Below, in pieces: positions 10,087 to 22,948 of a stretch of DNA of 64,000 bases. The position numbers were made by a program, and so were the translations under genes. Origin of the DNA: Rubellimicrobium thermophilum DSM 16684 (GTDB taxonomy: Bacteria; Pseudomonadota; Alphaproteobacteria; Rhodobacterales; Rhodobacteraceae); NCBI RefSeq assembly GCF_000442315.1, contig NZ_KE557318.1, positions 131,362-195,361 of the forward strand, written 5' to 3'. The first letter of the stretch is position 1. Every line of letters starts with the position of its first letter. The notes beneath the pieces are model-generated. The model had not been told where the DNA came from. It did not search any database and was given only the letters and a program-made list of their open reading frames with translations.

Positions 10087-11106
10087 TCAGGCGACCGTCA
10101 GCAATGTCTTGATGGCGCGGCGTTCGTCCATGGCCTTGTAGCCATCGGCGACCTGCGCAAGGGGCAGGGTCAGATCGAAGACCCGGCCCGGCTGGATGCG
10201 GCCCTGCAGCACGCGGTCCATCAGATCCGGCAGGAAGCGGCGCACCGGGGCCGGTCCCCCCAGCATCCGCTGCTGACGGAAGAAGAGATCCTGACCGTCC
10301 AGGGTGACGCCATGCGGCACGCCGACATAGCCGATCGCGCCGCCAGGCCGGCAGACCCCCATGGCCTGCTGCATGGCCTCCTTCGTGCCGACGGCCTCGA
10401 CCACCGATTCCGCTCCGATCCCGTCCGTCATGTCGAGGATGCGGGCGATGCCGTCTTCGCCGCGTTCCGTCACGATGTCGGTGGCTCCGAATTCGCGGGC
10501 AAGCTGCGACCGTGTCTCGTGGCGGCTCATGGCGATGATCCGTTCCGCGCCCATCTGCCGTGCGGCCAGAACGGCCAGCAGGCCGACCGCTCCGTCGCCC
10601 ACGACGACCACGGTGCTGCCTTCGCGGACATCCGCTGCCCAGGCCCCGTACCACCCGGTGCCGAGAACGTCCGAGACGGCCAGCATGTGCGGGATCATGG
10701 CATCATCAGGCATCTCCTCGGTGGCCACCAGCGTGCCGTCGGCCAGCGGGACGCGGGCATAGGGGGCCTGAGCGCCGCTCATGAACTCGCGCTGACGGCA
10801 GGACGACTGGAAGCCCGAGCGGCAATGCGGACAGGTATTGTCCGACAGGCAGAAGGAGCCCACGACGAACTGCCCGGGCCTGACGGTGCGGACCTCGCTG
10901 CCGACTTCGACGACCACGCCGCAATATTCGTGACCCATGTGCATCGGCTGTTCGATCGGGCTCGCGCCCCGATAGGGCCACAGGTCGGAGCCGCAGATGC
11001 AGGTCGCCGAAAGCTGGATGATGGCATCGGTCGGCTTCAGGATCTTCGGATCGTCGACCTGTTCATAGCGGACGTCGCCGGGGCCATGCATGACGGTTGC
11101 ATACAT
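10087..11106 (-). CDS. Zinc-dependent alcohol dehydrogenase (MDR family)
   Basis: NAD(P)-dependent medium-chain dehydrogenase of about 339 residues. Catalytic zinc ligands appear in CICGSDLW and GHEYCGVV, structural-zinc cysteines in CPHCRSGFQSSC, and the nucleotide-binding motif in VVVVGDGAVGLLAVLAARQMGA. The start at 11106 has GGAG about 8 nt upstream; longer in-frame extensions run into the exporter gene and look like read-through. It lies about 70 bp downstream of the MFS gene, in the same direction, so is probably co-transcribed with the exporter, reductase and cupin. The substrate is not determinable. Confidence 0.85.
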   Translation of the reverse strand: MYATVMHGPGDVRYEQVDDPKILKPTDAIIQLSATCICGSDLWPYRGASPIEQPMHMGHEYCGVVVEVGSEVRTVRPGQFVVGSFCLSDNTCPHCRSGFQSSCRQREFMSGAQAPYARVPLADGTLVATEEMPDDAMIPHMLAVSDVLGTGWYGAWAADVREGSTVVVVGDGAVGLLAVLAARQMGAERIIAMSRHETRSQLAREFGATDIVTERGEDGIARILDMTDGIGAESVVEAVGTKEAMQQAMGVCRPGGAIGYVGVPHGVTLDGQDLFFRQQRMLGGPAPVRRFLPDLMDRVLQGRIQPGRVFDLTLPLAQVADGYKAMDERRAIKTLLTVA

Positions 11107-11173
11107 TCGGATTTCTCCTTTCAATCGCTCAATTCCAGGCGCAGCGGAAACTCTCCGCGGATCAGCAGGGGCT

Positions 11174-14892
<3,719 letters not shown>

Positions 14893-14943
14893 CATCGGCG
14901 CCCGATGAAGGGGATCCACCGGGCGCTGACATCAGAGCCGCAA

Positions 14944-15747
14944 TCAGGGAGGCATCGGGTGTTCGGGCCTGACCCACAGGGTGTGTGGCAGCACGAAGGT
15001 GGCCTCCGGGGGGGGCAGAAAGTTCGCCCGGATCGGACAATCATAGACCTGCGCCAAGGCCGGCCCGCCGATCACCGTGGCCGGATCGCCGGCTGCGACC
15101 AGCTTTCCTTCGTGCATCAGCCAGATCTCGTCCGCGACCATCGCGGCCAGGTTGAGATCATGCAGCACCATCACGACCCCGCCTCCGGCATCGGCGAAAT
15201 CCCTCAGCAGCCGGATGACGGCGATCTGCTGGCCGATGTCGAGGGCCGCCACCGGTTCGTCCAGCAGCATCCAGCTTGGCCGGCCGTCCAGGACGGGTTC
15301 CCAGACCTGGACACGCACCCGGGCCAGCTGCACCCGGGCCTGCTGGCCGCCGGACAGTTCCTGATAGAGCCGCCCGGCATGGCCCGGCAGGCCGACGGCC
15401 GCCAAGGCCCGGGGGATCAGATCGGCCCGATTGGCATGAGGCCCGGCCGTCAGGCCCAGGCGCACGACCTCGGCCACGGTGAAGGGAAAGGCCAGGGTCA
15501 GGCTCTGGGGCAGGACGGCCCGCCGGGCAGCCAGCTCCCAGGGCTTCAGGCGCGCCATGTCTGCGCCATCCAGGGCGATCTGCCCCTGCCAGGGAATGTC
15601 GCCGGCAAGGGCCCTCAGAAGCGTGCTCTTGCCCGATCCGTTGGGACCGATGACGACGGTGATCCGCCCCGGCAGGGCCGTGGCCTCGATGCCGTGCAGG
15701 ATGGGTTGCCTGCCGAACTGGACGCGGAGAGAGCGGATGGTCAGCAT
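14944..15747 (-). CDS. hmuV: Haemin ABC transporter ATP-binding protein
   Basis: ATPase of the haem importer, 267 residues. Walker A GPNGSGKST, signature LSGGQQARVQLAR, Walker B WMLLDEPVAALD and H-loop VLHDLNLAA are present. The DLNLAA H-loop and the 10-15-residue insertion between signature and Walker B (VQVWEPVLDGRPS) are typical of HmuV. Its ATG overlaps the hmuU stop (TGATG), so the two are coupled. An upstream in-frame extension is read-through of hmuU. Confidence 0.93.
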   Translation of the reverse strand: MLTIRSLRVQFGRQPILHGIEATALPGRITVVIGPNGSGKSTLLRALAGDIPWQGQIALDGADMARLKPWELAARRAVLPQSLTLAFPFTVAEVVRLGLTAGPHANRADLIPRALAAVGLPGHAGRLYQELSGGQQARVQLARVRVQVWEPVLDGRPSWMLLDEPVAALDIGQQIAVIRLLRDFADAGGGVVMVLHDLNLAAMVADEIWLMHEGKLVAAGDPATVIGGPALAQVYDCPIRANFLPPPEATFVLPHTLWVRPEHPMPP

Positions 15748-16813
15748 CAGAGATCCGTCAGTCCGCGCCGGCGCAGAAGGATCCACAGGAACACCGGCGC
15801 CCCGATGATGGCCATGACGATCCCGATGGGCAGTTCGGCAGGGGCCACGATGCTGCGCGCCACGATGTCCGCCAGCAGCAGCAGGGCTGCGCCGGCCAGC
15901 GCCGCATTGATCAGGAGGAACCGGTGGTCGGGCCCGGTCGCCAGCCGCAGCAGATGCGGCACCACGATGCCGACAAAGCCGATCCCGCCCGAGATCGCCA
16001 CGGCCGCACCTGTCGCGGCCGAGACGATGAGAATCGCGGCCGTCTTGAGGCTCTGCACCGGGATGCCGACATGGTGGGCCGCGGCCTCGCCCAGGGCCAG
16101 ACCGTTCAAGCCGCGGGCCAGGAAGGGGGCCGCGATGAGGGCCAGCGCCATGACCGGTCCTGCAGCCATGATCTTGGGCCATGATGCCCCGCCCAGCGAT
16201 CCCAGACCCCAGAAGGTCAGATCGCGAAGCTGCTGATCATTGGCCATGTAGACGAGGATGCCCGTCGCCGCACCTGCCAGCGCACCCAGGGCGATCCCGC
16301 CAGCAGCATCGTGGCGACCGAGGTTCGCCCTGACCGTGTGGAGACACGGTAGAGCAGCAGCGTCGAGACCCAGCCCCCGGTGAAGGCCGCAACAGGGACG
16401 AGATGCCATCCCAGCGCCGCTGCCAGCCACGAAGGGGCCAGGCCGCCCAGGACGATAGCCAGCACCGCGCCAAGCCCAGCGCCCGCGCCCACGCCGACAA
16501 GACCCGGATCGGCCAGCGGATTGCGGAACAGACCCTGCATGACCGCCCCGCCTACGGCCAGGGCGGCACCGACCAGAAGCCCGGTCAGGAGGCGCGGCAG
16601 ACGGATCTCCCACAGGATCAGGCGATCGCGCTCTGCCACCGGATCGCCGGCCAGCCAGGCGGCAATCATCTGACCGGGATGAACGCCCGTCGCCCCATGC
16701 GAGAGGCTCAGACCGCAGACCACGATCAGCAGGCCTGCGAGGAGGAGCATCATCCGCCGGGCCGTGCCTTCGCGGTCTCCCGCAAGCGGGAAAGTCATGT
16801 CCTGCGCGACCAT
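15747..16813 (-). CDS. hmuU: Haemin ABC transporter permease, one frameshift
   Basis: FecCD-family inner-membrane permease with about nine hydrophobic segments. The N-terminal part (VGGAVMQGLFRNPLADPGLVGVGAGAGLGA) and C-terminal part (ISGGIGFVGIVVPHLLRLATGPDHRFLL) are hallmark FecCD motifs. The frame breaks at plus 16296-16298, where a fourth C on the plus strand would give MLLAGIALGALAGAATG and a protein of about 355 residues. The ATG at 16813 overlaps the hmuT stop (TGATG), as for hmuV. A start at 16798 (MTFPLAGD) with AGGA upstream is possible. Confidence 0.88.
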
Positions 16814-17730
16814 CAGCCGCCATCCCCCGCCTGATCCGCCGCCTCATCCCCCGTCTGCCCGGCGAGGATGTCCCCGAAACGGCCCGCCAGTTCCTGCGCG
16901 GCTTTGCCCGCACGCGGGCCGAAACCAAGGAGATAGAGACCGTCCATCGCGACCACATGGCCATTCCGGGCGGCCGGCGTCAGACTCAGCGCAGGATGGG
17001 CGCGGATGTCCTCCAGTGTCACGGCCAGATCCCCCGAGCGGTCCATGACCAGGATGATCTCGGGGGCGGCGGCGATTGCGGCCTCGTCGGTCAGGGCCTT
17101 GTATCCCTCGTATCCGTCCACGGCATTCTGTCCGCCGGCCAGCCGGATCATCGCATCCGCCGAGGTGCCCCGACCCGACACCATCAGGCGCCCGCCCTGC
17201 ATCGACAGGATGAACATGACCTTCGGCGCATGGGGCAGGGCGGCGGCGGCCCCTGCAGCCTGCGCAAAGCTCGCCCGCACCTGTCCGGACAGGGCGGCCC
17301 CCCGTTCCGGCAGGCCGAGCGCTTCGGCCACGATCGCGATCTTGGTGGCCACCCCTTCGGCATCGAAGGCCTCGGGCAGGACGATCAGGGGAATGCCGCT
17401 GCGCTGCAGGATCTCGACCGCTTCGGGGGGGCCGGCGTCATGTTCGGCCAGGATCAGGTCCGGCGACAGGGCAAGCAGATTCTCGGCCGACAAGGTGCGC
17501 AGATAGCCGATATCGGGCAGATCGAGCACCTCCGGCGGGAAGGAGGAGGTGCTGTCGCGCGCGATCAGCCGGTCCCCGGCCCCGAGGGCGAAGACGATCT
17601 CCGCGACCGAGCCGCCGGCGGCGATGACGCGCGTGGCGCCTTCGGCCCGCAGGGCCGGCGCCATCGGGACGGACGCCAGAAGCCCCAGCAGCAGCAGGGC
17701 CCCACGACGGGTGAACATCGGGCCGATCAT
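16813..17730 (-). CDS. hmuT: Periplasmic haemin-binding protein
   Basis: Class III substrate-binding protein of about 305 residues with a signal peptide (FTRRGALLLLGLLASVPMAPALRAEGA). The body shows the HmuT pattern: VIAAGGSVAEIVFALGAGDRLIARDSTSSFP, then a tyrosine in DIGYLRTLSAENLLALSPDLILAEHDAGPPE that may coordinate haem iron. GGAGG lies 8 nt upstream of the ATG, which overlaps the hmuS stop (ATGA). It delivers haem from HmuR to HmuUV. Confidence 0.92.
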   Translation of the reverse strand: MIGPMFTRRGALLLLGLLASVPMAPALRAEGATRVIAAGGSVAEIVFALGAGDRLIARDSTSSFPPEVLDLPDIGYLRTLSAENLLALSPDLILAEHDAGPPEAVEILQRSGIPLIVLPEAFDAEGVATKIAIVAEALGLPERGAALSGQVRASFAQAAGAAAALPHAPKVMFILSMQGGRLMVSGRGTSADAMIRLAGGQNAVDGYEGYKALTDEAAIAAAPEIILVMDRSGDLAVTLEDIRAHPALSLTPAARNGHVVAMDGLYLLGFGPRAGKAAQELAGRFGDILAGQTGDEAADQAGDGG

Positions 17731-18767
17731 GCAGCGACCCTCCCTGCCAGGTCCTCGGCCAGGCTGTCCCATGCTGCCGTGTCCGTGGCATTCTCGGCCC
17801 GCTTGCCGAAGATCTGGAGAATCAGCCGGCCCTCGGCATCGAAGCCTTCGACGGAGACGGCATCGCCCCGCCTTGTCGGCTTCCGCACCAGCCACACCTC
17901 GGCCACCTTGTCGGCGCGCAGATGAAGGTTGAAACGCGGATCGAGCACGTTGAACCAGGGGCCCATCGGCTCGATCCGTTCGACCGGCCCTGAATGGATC
18001 TGGATGCAGCCGCGATTGCCCACGAAGATCATCAGCCGCAGCCCGGCTGCCGCCGCGCGCCGCAGCGCCTCGACGATCGCATCGGCGGGCAGGGGGCGCG
18101 CCCAGGGTTCCCCGACACTGCGATAGGCCCCGAGACGATCGAAGCGGAGCCGTGAAGTCATGGTCAGGAACTGATGGGTATCGGTCATCCGGGACCAGCT
18201 TTCCCGCAGCTCTGCCACGCGGTCCGGGCGGATCCGGATGGCATCCGGCGTCTCGCGCGGGACAAGATCGAAGGGCGCGGCCTCATCCAGGGACAGCTCA
18301 TCGACAAGCCTTTCGAAGGCGGCGACATCCGAATCCAGCCCCAGATGGACCTTGTGGACGGCATCGCCGGCGGCATCGAAGACCTGCAGGCTGCGCCGGG
18401 GGCCATCCTTGCCGGGACGCTCGACCGCAAAGGCGTGAACCCAGTGGCGCGGAAAGATCCGCAGATCGATCTCCGGCCCTGCGACAAGGGCTGCATGTTC
18501 GCCGGGCCGGAAGCCGAGATAGCGCCCGCGGCGTTCATGCACGCACCAGTCGTTGCGCGTCAGGGCCATCACATCCCCGATCGGTTCCACCGCCGGAATC
18601 AGCCGCGCCGGATCCGCGATGACACGACGCACGCCGCGCCCCAGATCGGCGGCCAGAAGCTGGGCCTCGGCCAGGCCCAGGCGATCGGCCAGATCGCGCT
18701 CCCGCATGCCGGGGTATTCGGCACGGGCAGCGGCGATGCGCTCGGAGAGTTCCGGTGACAGGATCAT
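17727..18767 (-). CDS. hmuS: Haemin-degrading/transfer protein HmuS
   Basis: Cytoplasmic HemS/ChuS-family protein of 346 residues, built of two repeated halves (WCVHERRGRYLGFRPGEHA in the first; LMIFVGNRGCIQIHSGPVERIEPMGPWFNVLDPRFNLHLRADKV in outline in the second). HemS proteins receive haem after import and store or degrade it. It is the first gene of the hmuSTUV operon, with GGAGG just upstream. Divergent from hmuR across about 220 bp, so probably under shared iron control; I could not identify a convincing Fur, Irr or RirA box. Confidence 0.9.
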   Translation of the reverse strand: MILSPELSERIAAARAEYPGMRERDLADRLGLAEAQLLAADLGRGVRRVIADPARLIPAVEPIGDVMALTRNDWCVHERRGRYLGFRPGEHAALVAGPEIDLRIFPRHWVHAFAVERPGKDGPRRSLQVFDAAGDAVHKVHLGLDSDVAAFERLVDELSLDEAAPFDLVPRETPDAIRIRPDRVAELRESWSRMTDTHQFLTMTSRLRFDRLGAYRSVGEPWARPLPADAIVEALRRAAAAGLRLMIFVGNRGCIQIHSGPVERIEPMGPWFNVLDPRFNLHLRADKVAEVWLVRKPTRRGDAVSVEGFDAEGRLILQIFGKRAENATDTAAWDSLAEDLAGRVAA

Positions 18768-18990
18768 GCGGCCTCCTTGATGACCATCCGGTTCGGGTCG
18801 GGGGACGACGCAAGGCCTTGGGTCTGGCTTCGGCGGCAGAAACGACCCGCCGCCCGGCTGGAAGACCGGCGCGATACTTGACAGTTTCAGTAAATCATCT
18901 CACAAGCCGGCGCAATCGGGTTCGATGACCAGCCCGGGAGCGCCAGCCTCTTTCGCCAGCCAGCCGCCCATCTGCAAGAGAGAAGCGAGA

Positions 18991-21089
18991 GTGACACAAG
19001 GCGCGCGTCCGCGCAGGCCCGTCATGGCCTGCCTCATGATCACCGCCATGGCCGCCGTCCATGGCCCCGCCCTGGCACAGGAAACGGCCTCTTCGGGCAC
19101 CTTTCTGGGTCGCCTGATCCTCGGGGCCGGGCAACAGAAGGTGGCCATCGACACACCGCAATCGGTCACGGCTGTGGAACAGGAGGATCTCGACCGCGAG
19201 CAGCCCCAGACCGTGGGGCAGGTCTTCCGCAACGTGCCGGGGGTCCAGATCGCAGGATCCGACAGGCCTCTGGGATTTGCCTTCAACATCCGCGGGATCG
19301 GCGCAACCGAGCAGACCGCCAGCGAGGCGCGGATCATCGTCAATGTCGATGGCGTTCCGAAATTCTACGAACAGTACCGGATGGGCTCCTTCTTCTCGGA
19401 TCCCGAGCTCTATCGCCGGGTCGAGGTGCTGCGCGGCCCCGGTTCGGCCACGCTCTACGGTTCAGGTGCCATCGGCGGTGCCGTCAATTTCGAGACCAAG
19501 GATGCCGGCGACTTCATTCCCGAAGGAGGGGAAGGCGCTCTCCGGCTGCGCTTCGGGATCGAATCGAACGGCAACGGCCGGCTCTTCTCGGGGATCTATG
19601 CCTCCCAGCCTGTCGAAGGGGCCGAATTCCTTGCCGCCCTGAACTACCGCACCGCCGATTCCTATCAGGACGGGGATGGGAATACCGTTCAGGGAACGGA
19701 CTTCGCGGCCCCATCGGGCCTTCTGAAGGGAACCTTCGCCCTGGCGGAGAACCAGACCCTGCGTCTGTCCTGGCAGCGCTTCACCTCCGATGCGGACGGA
19801 GCAGCCTATGCCCAGACCGGCGGGGCCGGTGCCGCCGATGTCTTCGGTCTGGTCGATCGCAATGTGCAGGATGACACCCTCAGTCTCGACTGGCGGATGG
19901 AGGGCGGGGCCTGGCTGAACCCGCATGTGCAGCTGGCCTATTCCGATACCACGGTGATCCAGGAGAACGCGCGGAGCACGACCGGCACGGCGCGGCCCTG
20001 CTTCCCCTATGCGGCCAGCAGCAATGTCTTCTGCGATACCGAATATGCCTACCGCACGGCGATGCTGAAGTTCGAGAACACCGGTGAGACCTCGGGGGCA
20101 GGGTGGGACGCCTTCCTGACCTATGGTGTCCAGTTCACGAACCAGCAGCGTGTGGCCGACAGCGCAGGGCCGATCGGCTTCCACCCCGAGGGACAGGACC
20201 GCAAGGTCGGTCTGTATGCCCAGGGGGAATTCGTGATCGCGGATCGCCTGACCCTGATCCCCGGGGCACGCATCGACCTTGCCCGCCGCACGGCCGGTGC
20301 CGATGTGCCGGGCGGCAGCGAGGTCGAAGATCAGGCAAGCGCCCTGACCTTCGCGCGCTCTACGATCTGACGGAGGATCTGTCGGTCTTCGGTTCGGTGG
20401 CCCGGACCGAGCGACTGCCCACACTTGACGAGCTCTATTCCTGGTCCGCGACGAAGGCCCCGGCGCTCGATCTCGAGACGGAAACCGCCCTCAGCTTCGA
20501 AACGGGTCTGGCCTTCAGCCGGCAGGACGTGCTGTCGGCCGGCGACAGCCTGGAGCTGAAGGTCACCGTCTTCCGCAACAGCATCGAGAATCTCATCACC
20601 ACCACCCCCGCGACCGACACGGTCTATTTCCGTAACCTTGCCGAAGCGGAATTCACCGGGGGCGAGATCGAGGCCGGTTACGAAGCCGATCATGTCTTTG
20701 CCCGTCTCGCCTATGCGCGGGCCAGGGGAGAGGACAGCACCTATGGCTATACGCTGGCCACCTCTCCGGCCGACAATCTCGCGCTGACGCTGGGCGGGCG
20801 GCTGCCGGATCGCGGACTGGAATTCGGCTGGCGCGGGACCTTCGTGCAAGAGATCACCACCGCGACCCGCAGCACGACAACCGGGGTGATCACCCCGACC
20901 ACCTATCCGGGCTACACGCTGCACGATCTCTTTGTCAGCTGGAAACCCCAATCCGGACCCTTCGAGGGTTTCGAGGTGCAACTCGCCATGGAGAACGCCT
21001 TGGACGAAAGCTATCGCAACAATCTCTCGCTCGATGAGGGCCGGGGGCGGACCGTCAAGCTCACCCTGGGGCGGGTCCTGACATGGTAA
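18991..21089 (+). CDS. hmuR: TonB-dependent haem receptor, one frameshift
   Basis: Outer-membrane haem receptor of about 700 residues. The GTG at 18991 gives a signal peptide ending GPALA-QETA, so it is preferred over the ATG at 18925. The plug domain has QTVGQVFRNVPGVQIAGSDR and RRVEVLRGPGSATLYGSGAIGGAVNFETKDAG. The barrel ends in a C-terminal aromatic residue (GRVLTW). The frame breaks at 20351-20358; one added base restores LTFALYDLTEDLSVFGSVARTE. The gene overlaps the start of the next one and leads an operon supplying its own energising complex. Confidence 0.9.
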
Positions 21090-21508
21090 GGCGGGCGGCC
21101 TGCTTCGCTGCCCTTGCCATGATGGCAGGCCTTCCTGCAGCGGGCGAGGAGCCTGCGGCAGGAAGGCTTCGCCTGGAGCTGAATCGCCTGGATCAGCAGG
21201 ATGGCGCCTGCCGTCTGACCTTCGTGGCGGAGAACGGGATCTCCGCCATTGCCGGGCTGACTCTCGAAACGGTGATCTTCGATCGGGCCGGTCAGGTGGC
21301 CGCGCTCAATCTCTTCGATCTGGGGGAACTGCCGGCAGGACGGATGCGCGTGCGGCAGTTCGATGTCCCGGAGGTGGAATGCGGGACCATCGGGCAGGTT
21401 CTGGTGAATGGCGTGGCCGCCTGTGCGGGCGAGGGACTGACGGTGCCCGATTGCACCGCCGCCCTTGAGGTGACGACCACGGTCGAGGGCGTGGAGGTGA
21501 TGCAATGA
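21083..21508 (+). CDS. Small exported protein in the hmu operon, function unknown
   Basis: 141 residues with a signal peptide (AACFAALAMMAGLPAAGEE). Four cysteines remain in the mature part (GACRLTF, VECGTIG, AACAGEG, VPDCTAA), suggesting disulfides in the periplasm. It overlaps both hmuR and exbB by a few bases, so it is translated with them. Homologues at this position accompany hmu genes in other Rhodobacteraceae, as far as I recall. A role in haem transfer or in the TonB complex is only a guess. Confidence 0.8.
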   Translation: MVRRAACFAALAMMAGLPAAGEEPAAGRLRLELNRLDQQDGACRLTFVAENGISAIAGLTLETVIFDRAGQVAALNLFDLGELPAGRMRVRQFDVPEVECGTIGQVLVNGVAACAGEGLTVPDCTAALEVTTTVEGVEVMQ

Positions 21509-22185
21509 CCGTCCTGCTGCAGATCCATGCCGGCCTTCTGGCCCTGCTTGATCTTGGCGGATGGGTCGTCGGCGTGATCCTGATGCTGTCGGTTCTTGCA
21601 GGGGCCGTGGTGCTGTTCAAGCTCGTGCAGTTCCATCTGGCCGGCGTGGGGCGTCACGCGGCGCTGGAGGACGCGCTGGCCGTCGCGGATGCCGGCCATC
21701 GGGCGCGTGCCCGGTCGCTGGCGGAATCGGCCCCCAGTCATCTGGGCCCGCTTCTCGCTCTGGCGCTGGGCAGCGATGCTTCGGCACGGGACAGGCTGTA
21801 TACCCTGGCCGAAGCACGGCTGGCCCGGCTCGAAGGCGGGTTCCGCCTGCTCGATGCCGTGGCGCAGATTGCGCCGCTCCTCGGTCTGTTCGGCACGGTG
21901 CTGGGCATGATCGATGCCTTCCGCGCCATGCAGGAGGCAGGACAGAATGTAGACCCTTCCGTCCTGGCGGGCGGGATCTGGGTGGCGCTGATGACCACGG
22001 CGGCCGGCCTGGCCGTGGCCATGCCCGTCTCGGCCATCCTGTCCTGGCTGGAGGCCCGCATGGCAGCCGAGCGACGCATGGCCGAAACGGTGATCGAAGG
22101 CGCACTCGTCCCCCTTGCCGCCGCCCCGGCCCGCGCGGTGGATCCGCGGGAGGGGACCGATTCTGCAGCCGCCGTTCATGTCTAG
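21505..22185 (+). CDS. exbB: ExbB/MotA-TolQ-family proton channel protein
   Basis: 226-residue inner-membrane protein with one N-terminal transmembrane segment and two C-terminal ones (LLDAVAQIAPLLGLFGTVLGMIDAF and GGIWVALMTTAAGLAVAMPVSAIL), the family topology. The TolQ/ExbB signature (LGLFGTVLGMI) is clear. With ExbD it would use the proton gradient to energise TonB for HmuR. The first codon overlaps the upstream stop (ATGA). Confidence 0.92.
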   Translation: MTVLLQIHAGLLALLDLGGWVVGVILMLSVLAGAVVLFKLVQFHLAGVGRHAALEDALAVADAGHRARARSLAESAPSHLGPLLALALGSDASARDRLYTLAEARLARLEGGFRLLDAVAQIAPLLGLFGTVLGMIDAFRAMQEAGQNVDPSVLAGGIWVALMTTAAGLAVAMPVSAILSWLEARMAAERRMAETVIEGALVPLAAAPARAVDPREGTDSAAAVHV

Positions 22186-22558
22186 ACTGCAGTCCGTCCG
22201 GCGACGCCGTCCCCTGGGCCTGACATCGCTTATCGATGTCATCTTCCTGCTTCTGCTGTTTTTCATGCTGTCGTCCACCTTTACCCGCTTTGGCGACATG
22301 CCCTTTCTGGCTGCCGGGGGAGGGACAGGGGCCCCGGTCGCGGGATCGCCCCCTGCCTTCCTGCGGGTGCTGCCGGACCGCGTGATCCTCAACACGGCCG
22401 AGGTGACGCTCGCCGATCTGTCTGCCGCGCTCGGCCGGGTCGATGCCGAAACCGTACTGGTGAGCCCCGCCGAAGGTGTCACCGCCCAGCGGCTGGTGGA
22501 TGTCCTCTTCGCAGCCCGGAAGGCCGAGGGCATCAACCTGCGACTGATCGGAGGCTGA
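22178..22558 (+). CDS. exbD: ExbD/TolR-family protein 1
   Basis: 126-residue protein with one N-terminal transmembrane segment carrying the essential Asp (LTSLIDVIFLLLLFFMLSSTF) and a periplasmic domain. The ATG at 22178 overlaps the end of exbB and gives a normal length. An in-frame start at 22115 would overlap exbB by 70 bp and adds a Pro/Arg-rich tail unlike ExbD. Confidence 0.9.
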   Translation: MSRLQSVRRRRPLGLTSLIDVIFLLLLFFMLSSTFTRFGDMPFLAAGGGTGAPVAGSPPAFLRVLPDRVILNTAEVTLADLSAALGRVDAETVLVSPAEGVTAQRLVDVLFAARKAEGINLRLIGG

Positions 22559-22561
22559 GCG

Positions 22562-22948
22562 ATGCGCCTGTCCCGATCGCCCCGCCGCCGTGCCGAGCCG
22601 ACGATCGCGCTGATCAATGTCGTCTTCCTGATGCTGGTATTCTTTCTGGTGGCTGGCCGGATCGCCCGGCCCATCGAGGACGACCTTCGCCTGGTCCAGG
22701 CGGATCTAGCCGCCGCGCGGGTGCCGGATGATGCGCTGGTCCTGCGTGCGGATGGAAGCCTGCTGTGGCAGGGTCGCCCGGCGGATCCGGAAAGCGCCAT
22801 CGCCGTGATGCCCGGCGAGGGGCCTCTGCGGCTCTTGCCTGACCGTGACCTGCCTGCACGGGATCTGATCGCGGTAGCCGCCCGCCTGCGGGAGCTGGCC
22901 GGTGATCGGGAGGTGCGGCTTGTGACCGAACGGGGGCTGACCCCATGA
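22562..22948 (+). CDS. ExbD/TolR-family protein 2 (divergent)
   Basis: 128-residue second ExbD-like protein in tandem with the first. Its single membrane segment (TIALINVVFLMLVFFLVAGRI) has Asn where the first copy has the proton-carrying Asp in LIDV. This may be an inactive or structural partner. A ribosome site GGAGG lies 7 nt upstream, and the stop overlaps the tonB ATG. Two ExbD-type subunits per operon occur in some proteobacterial TonB systems, where the second can be a species-specific adaptor. Confidence 0.88.
   Translation: MRLSRSPRRRAEPTIALINVVFLMLVFFLVAGRIARPIEDDLRLVQADLAAARVPDDALVLRADGSLLWQGRPADPESAIAVMPGEGPLRLLPDRDLPARDLIAVAARLRELAGDREVRLVTERGLTP

Noticed and set aside
18878..18902. 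Possible iron-responsive box and promoter (TTGACA and TGA/TCA half-sites) between hmuS and hmuR
   Set aside because: The TCA spacing does not fit the TGA-N9-TCA pattern and no -10 element lies at the right distance, so no Fur, Irr or RirA site is claimed.
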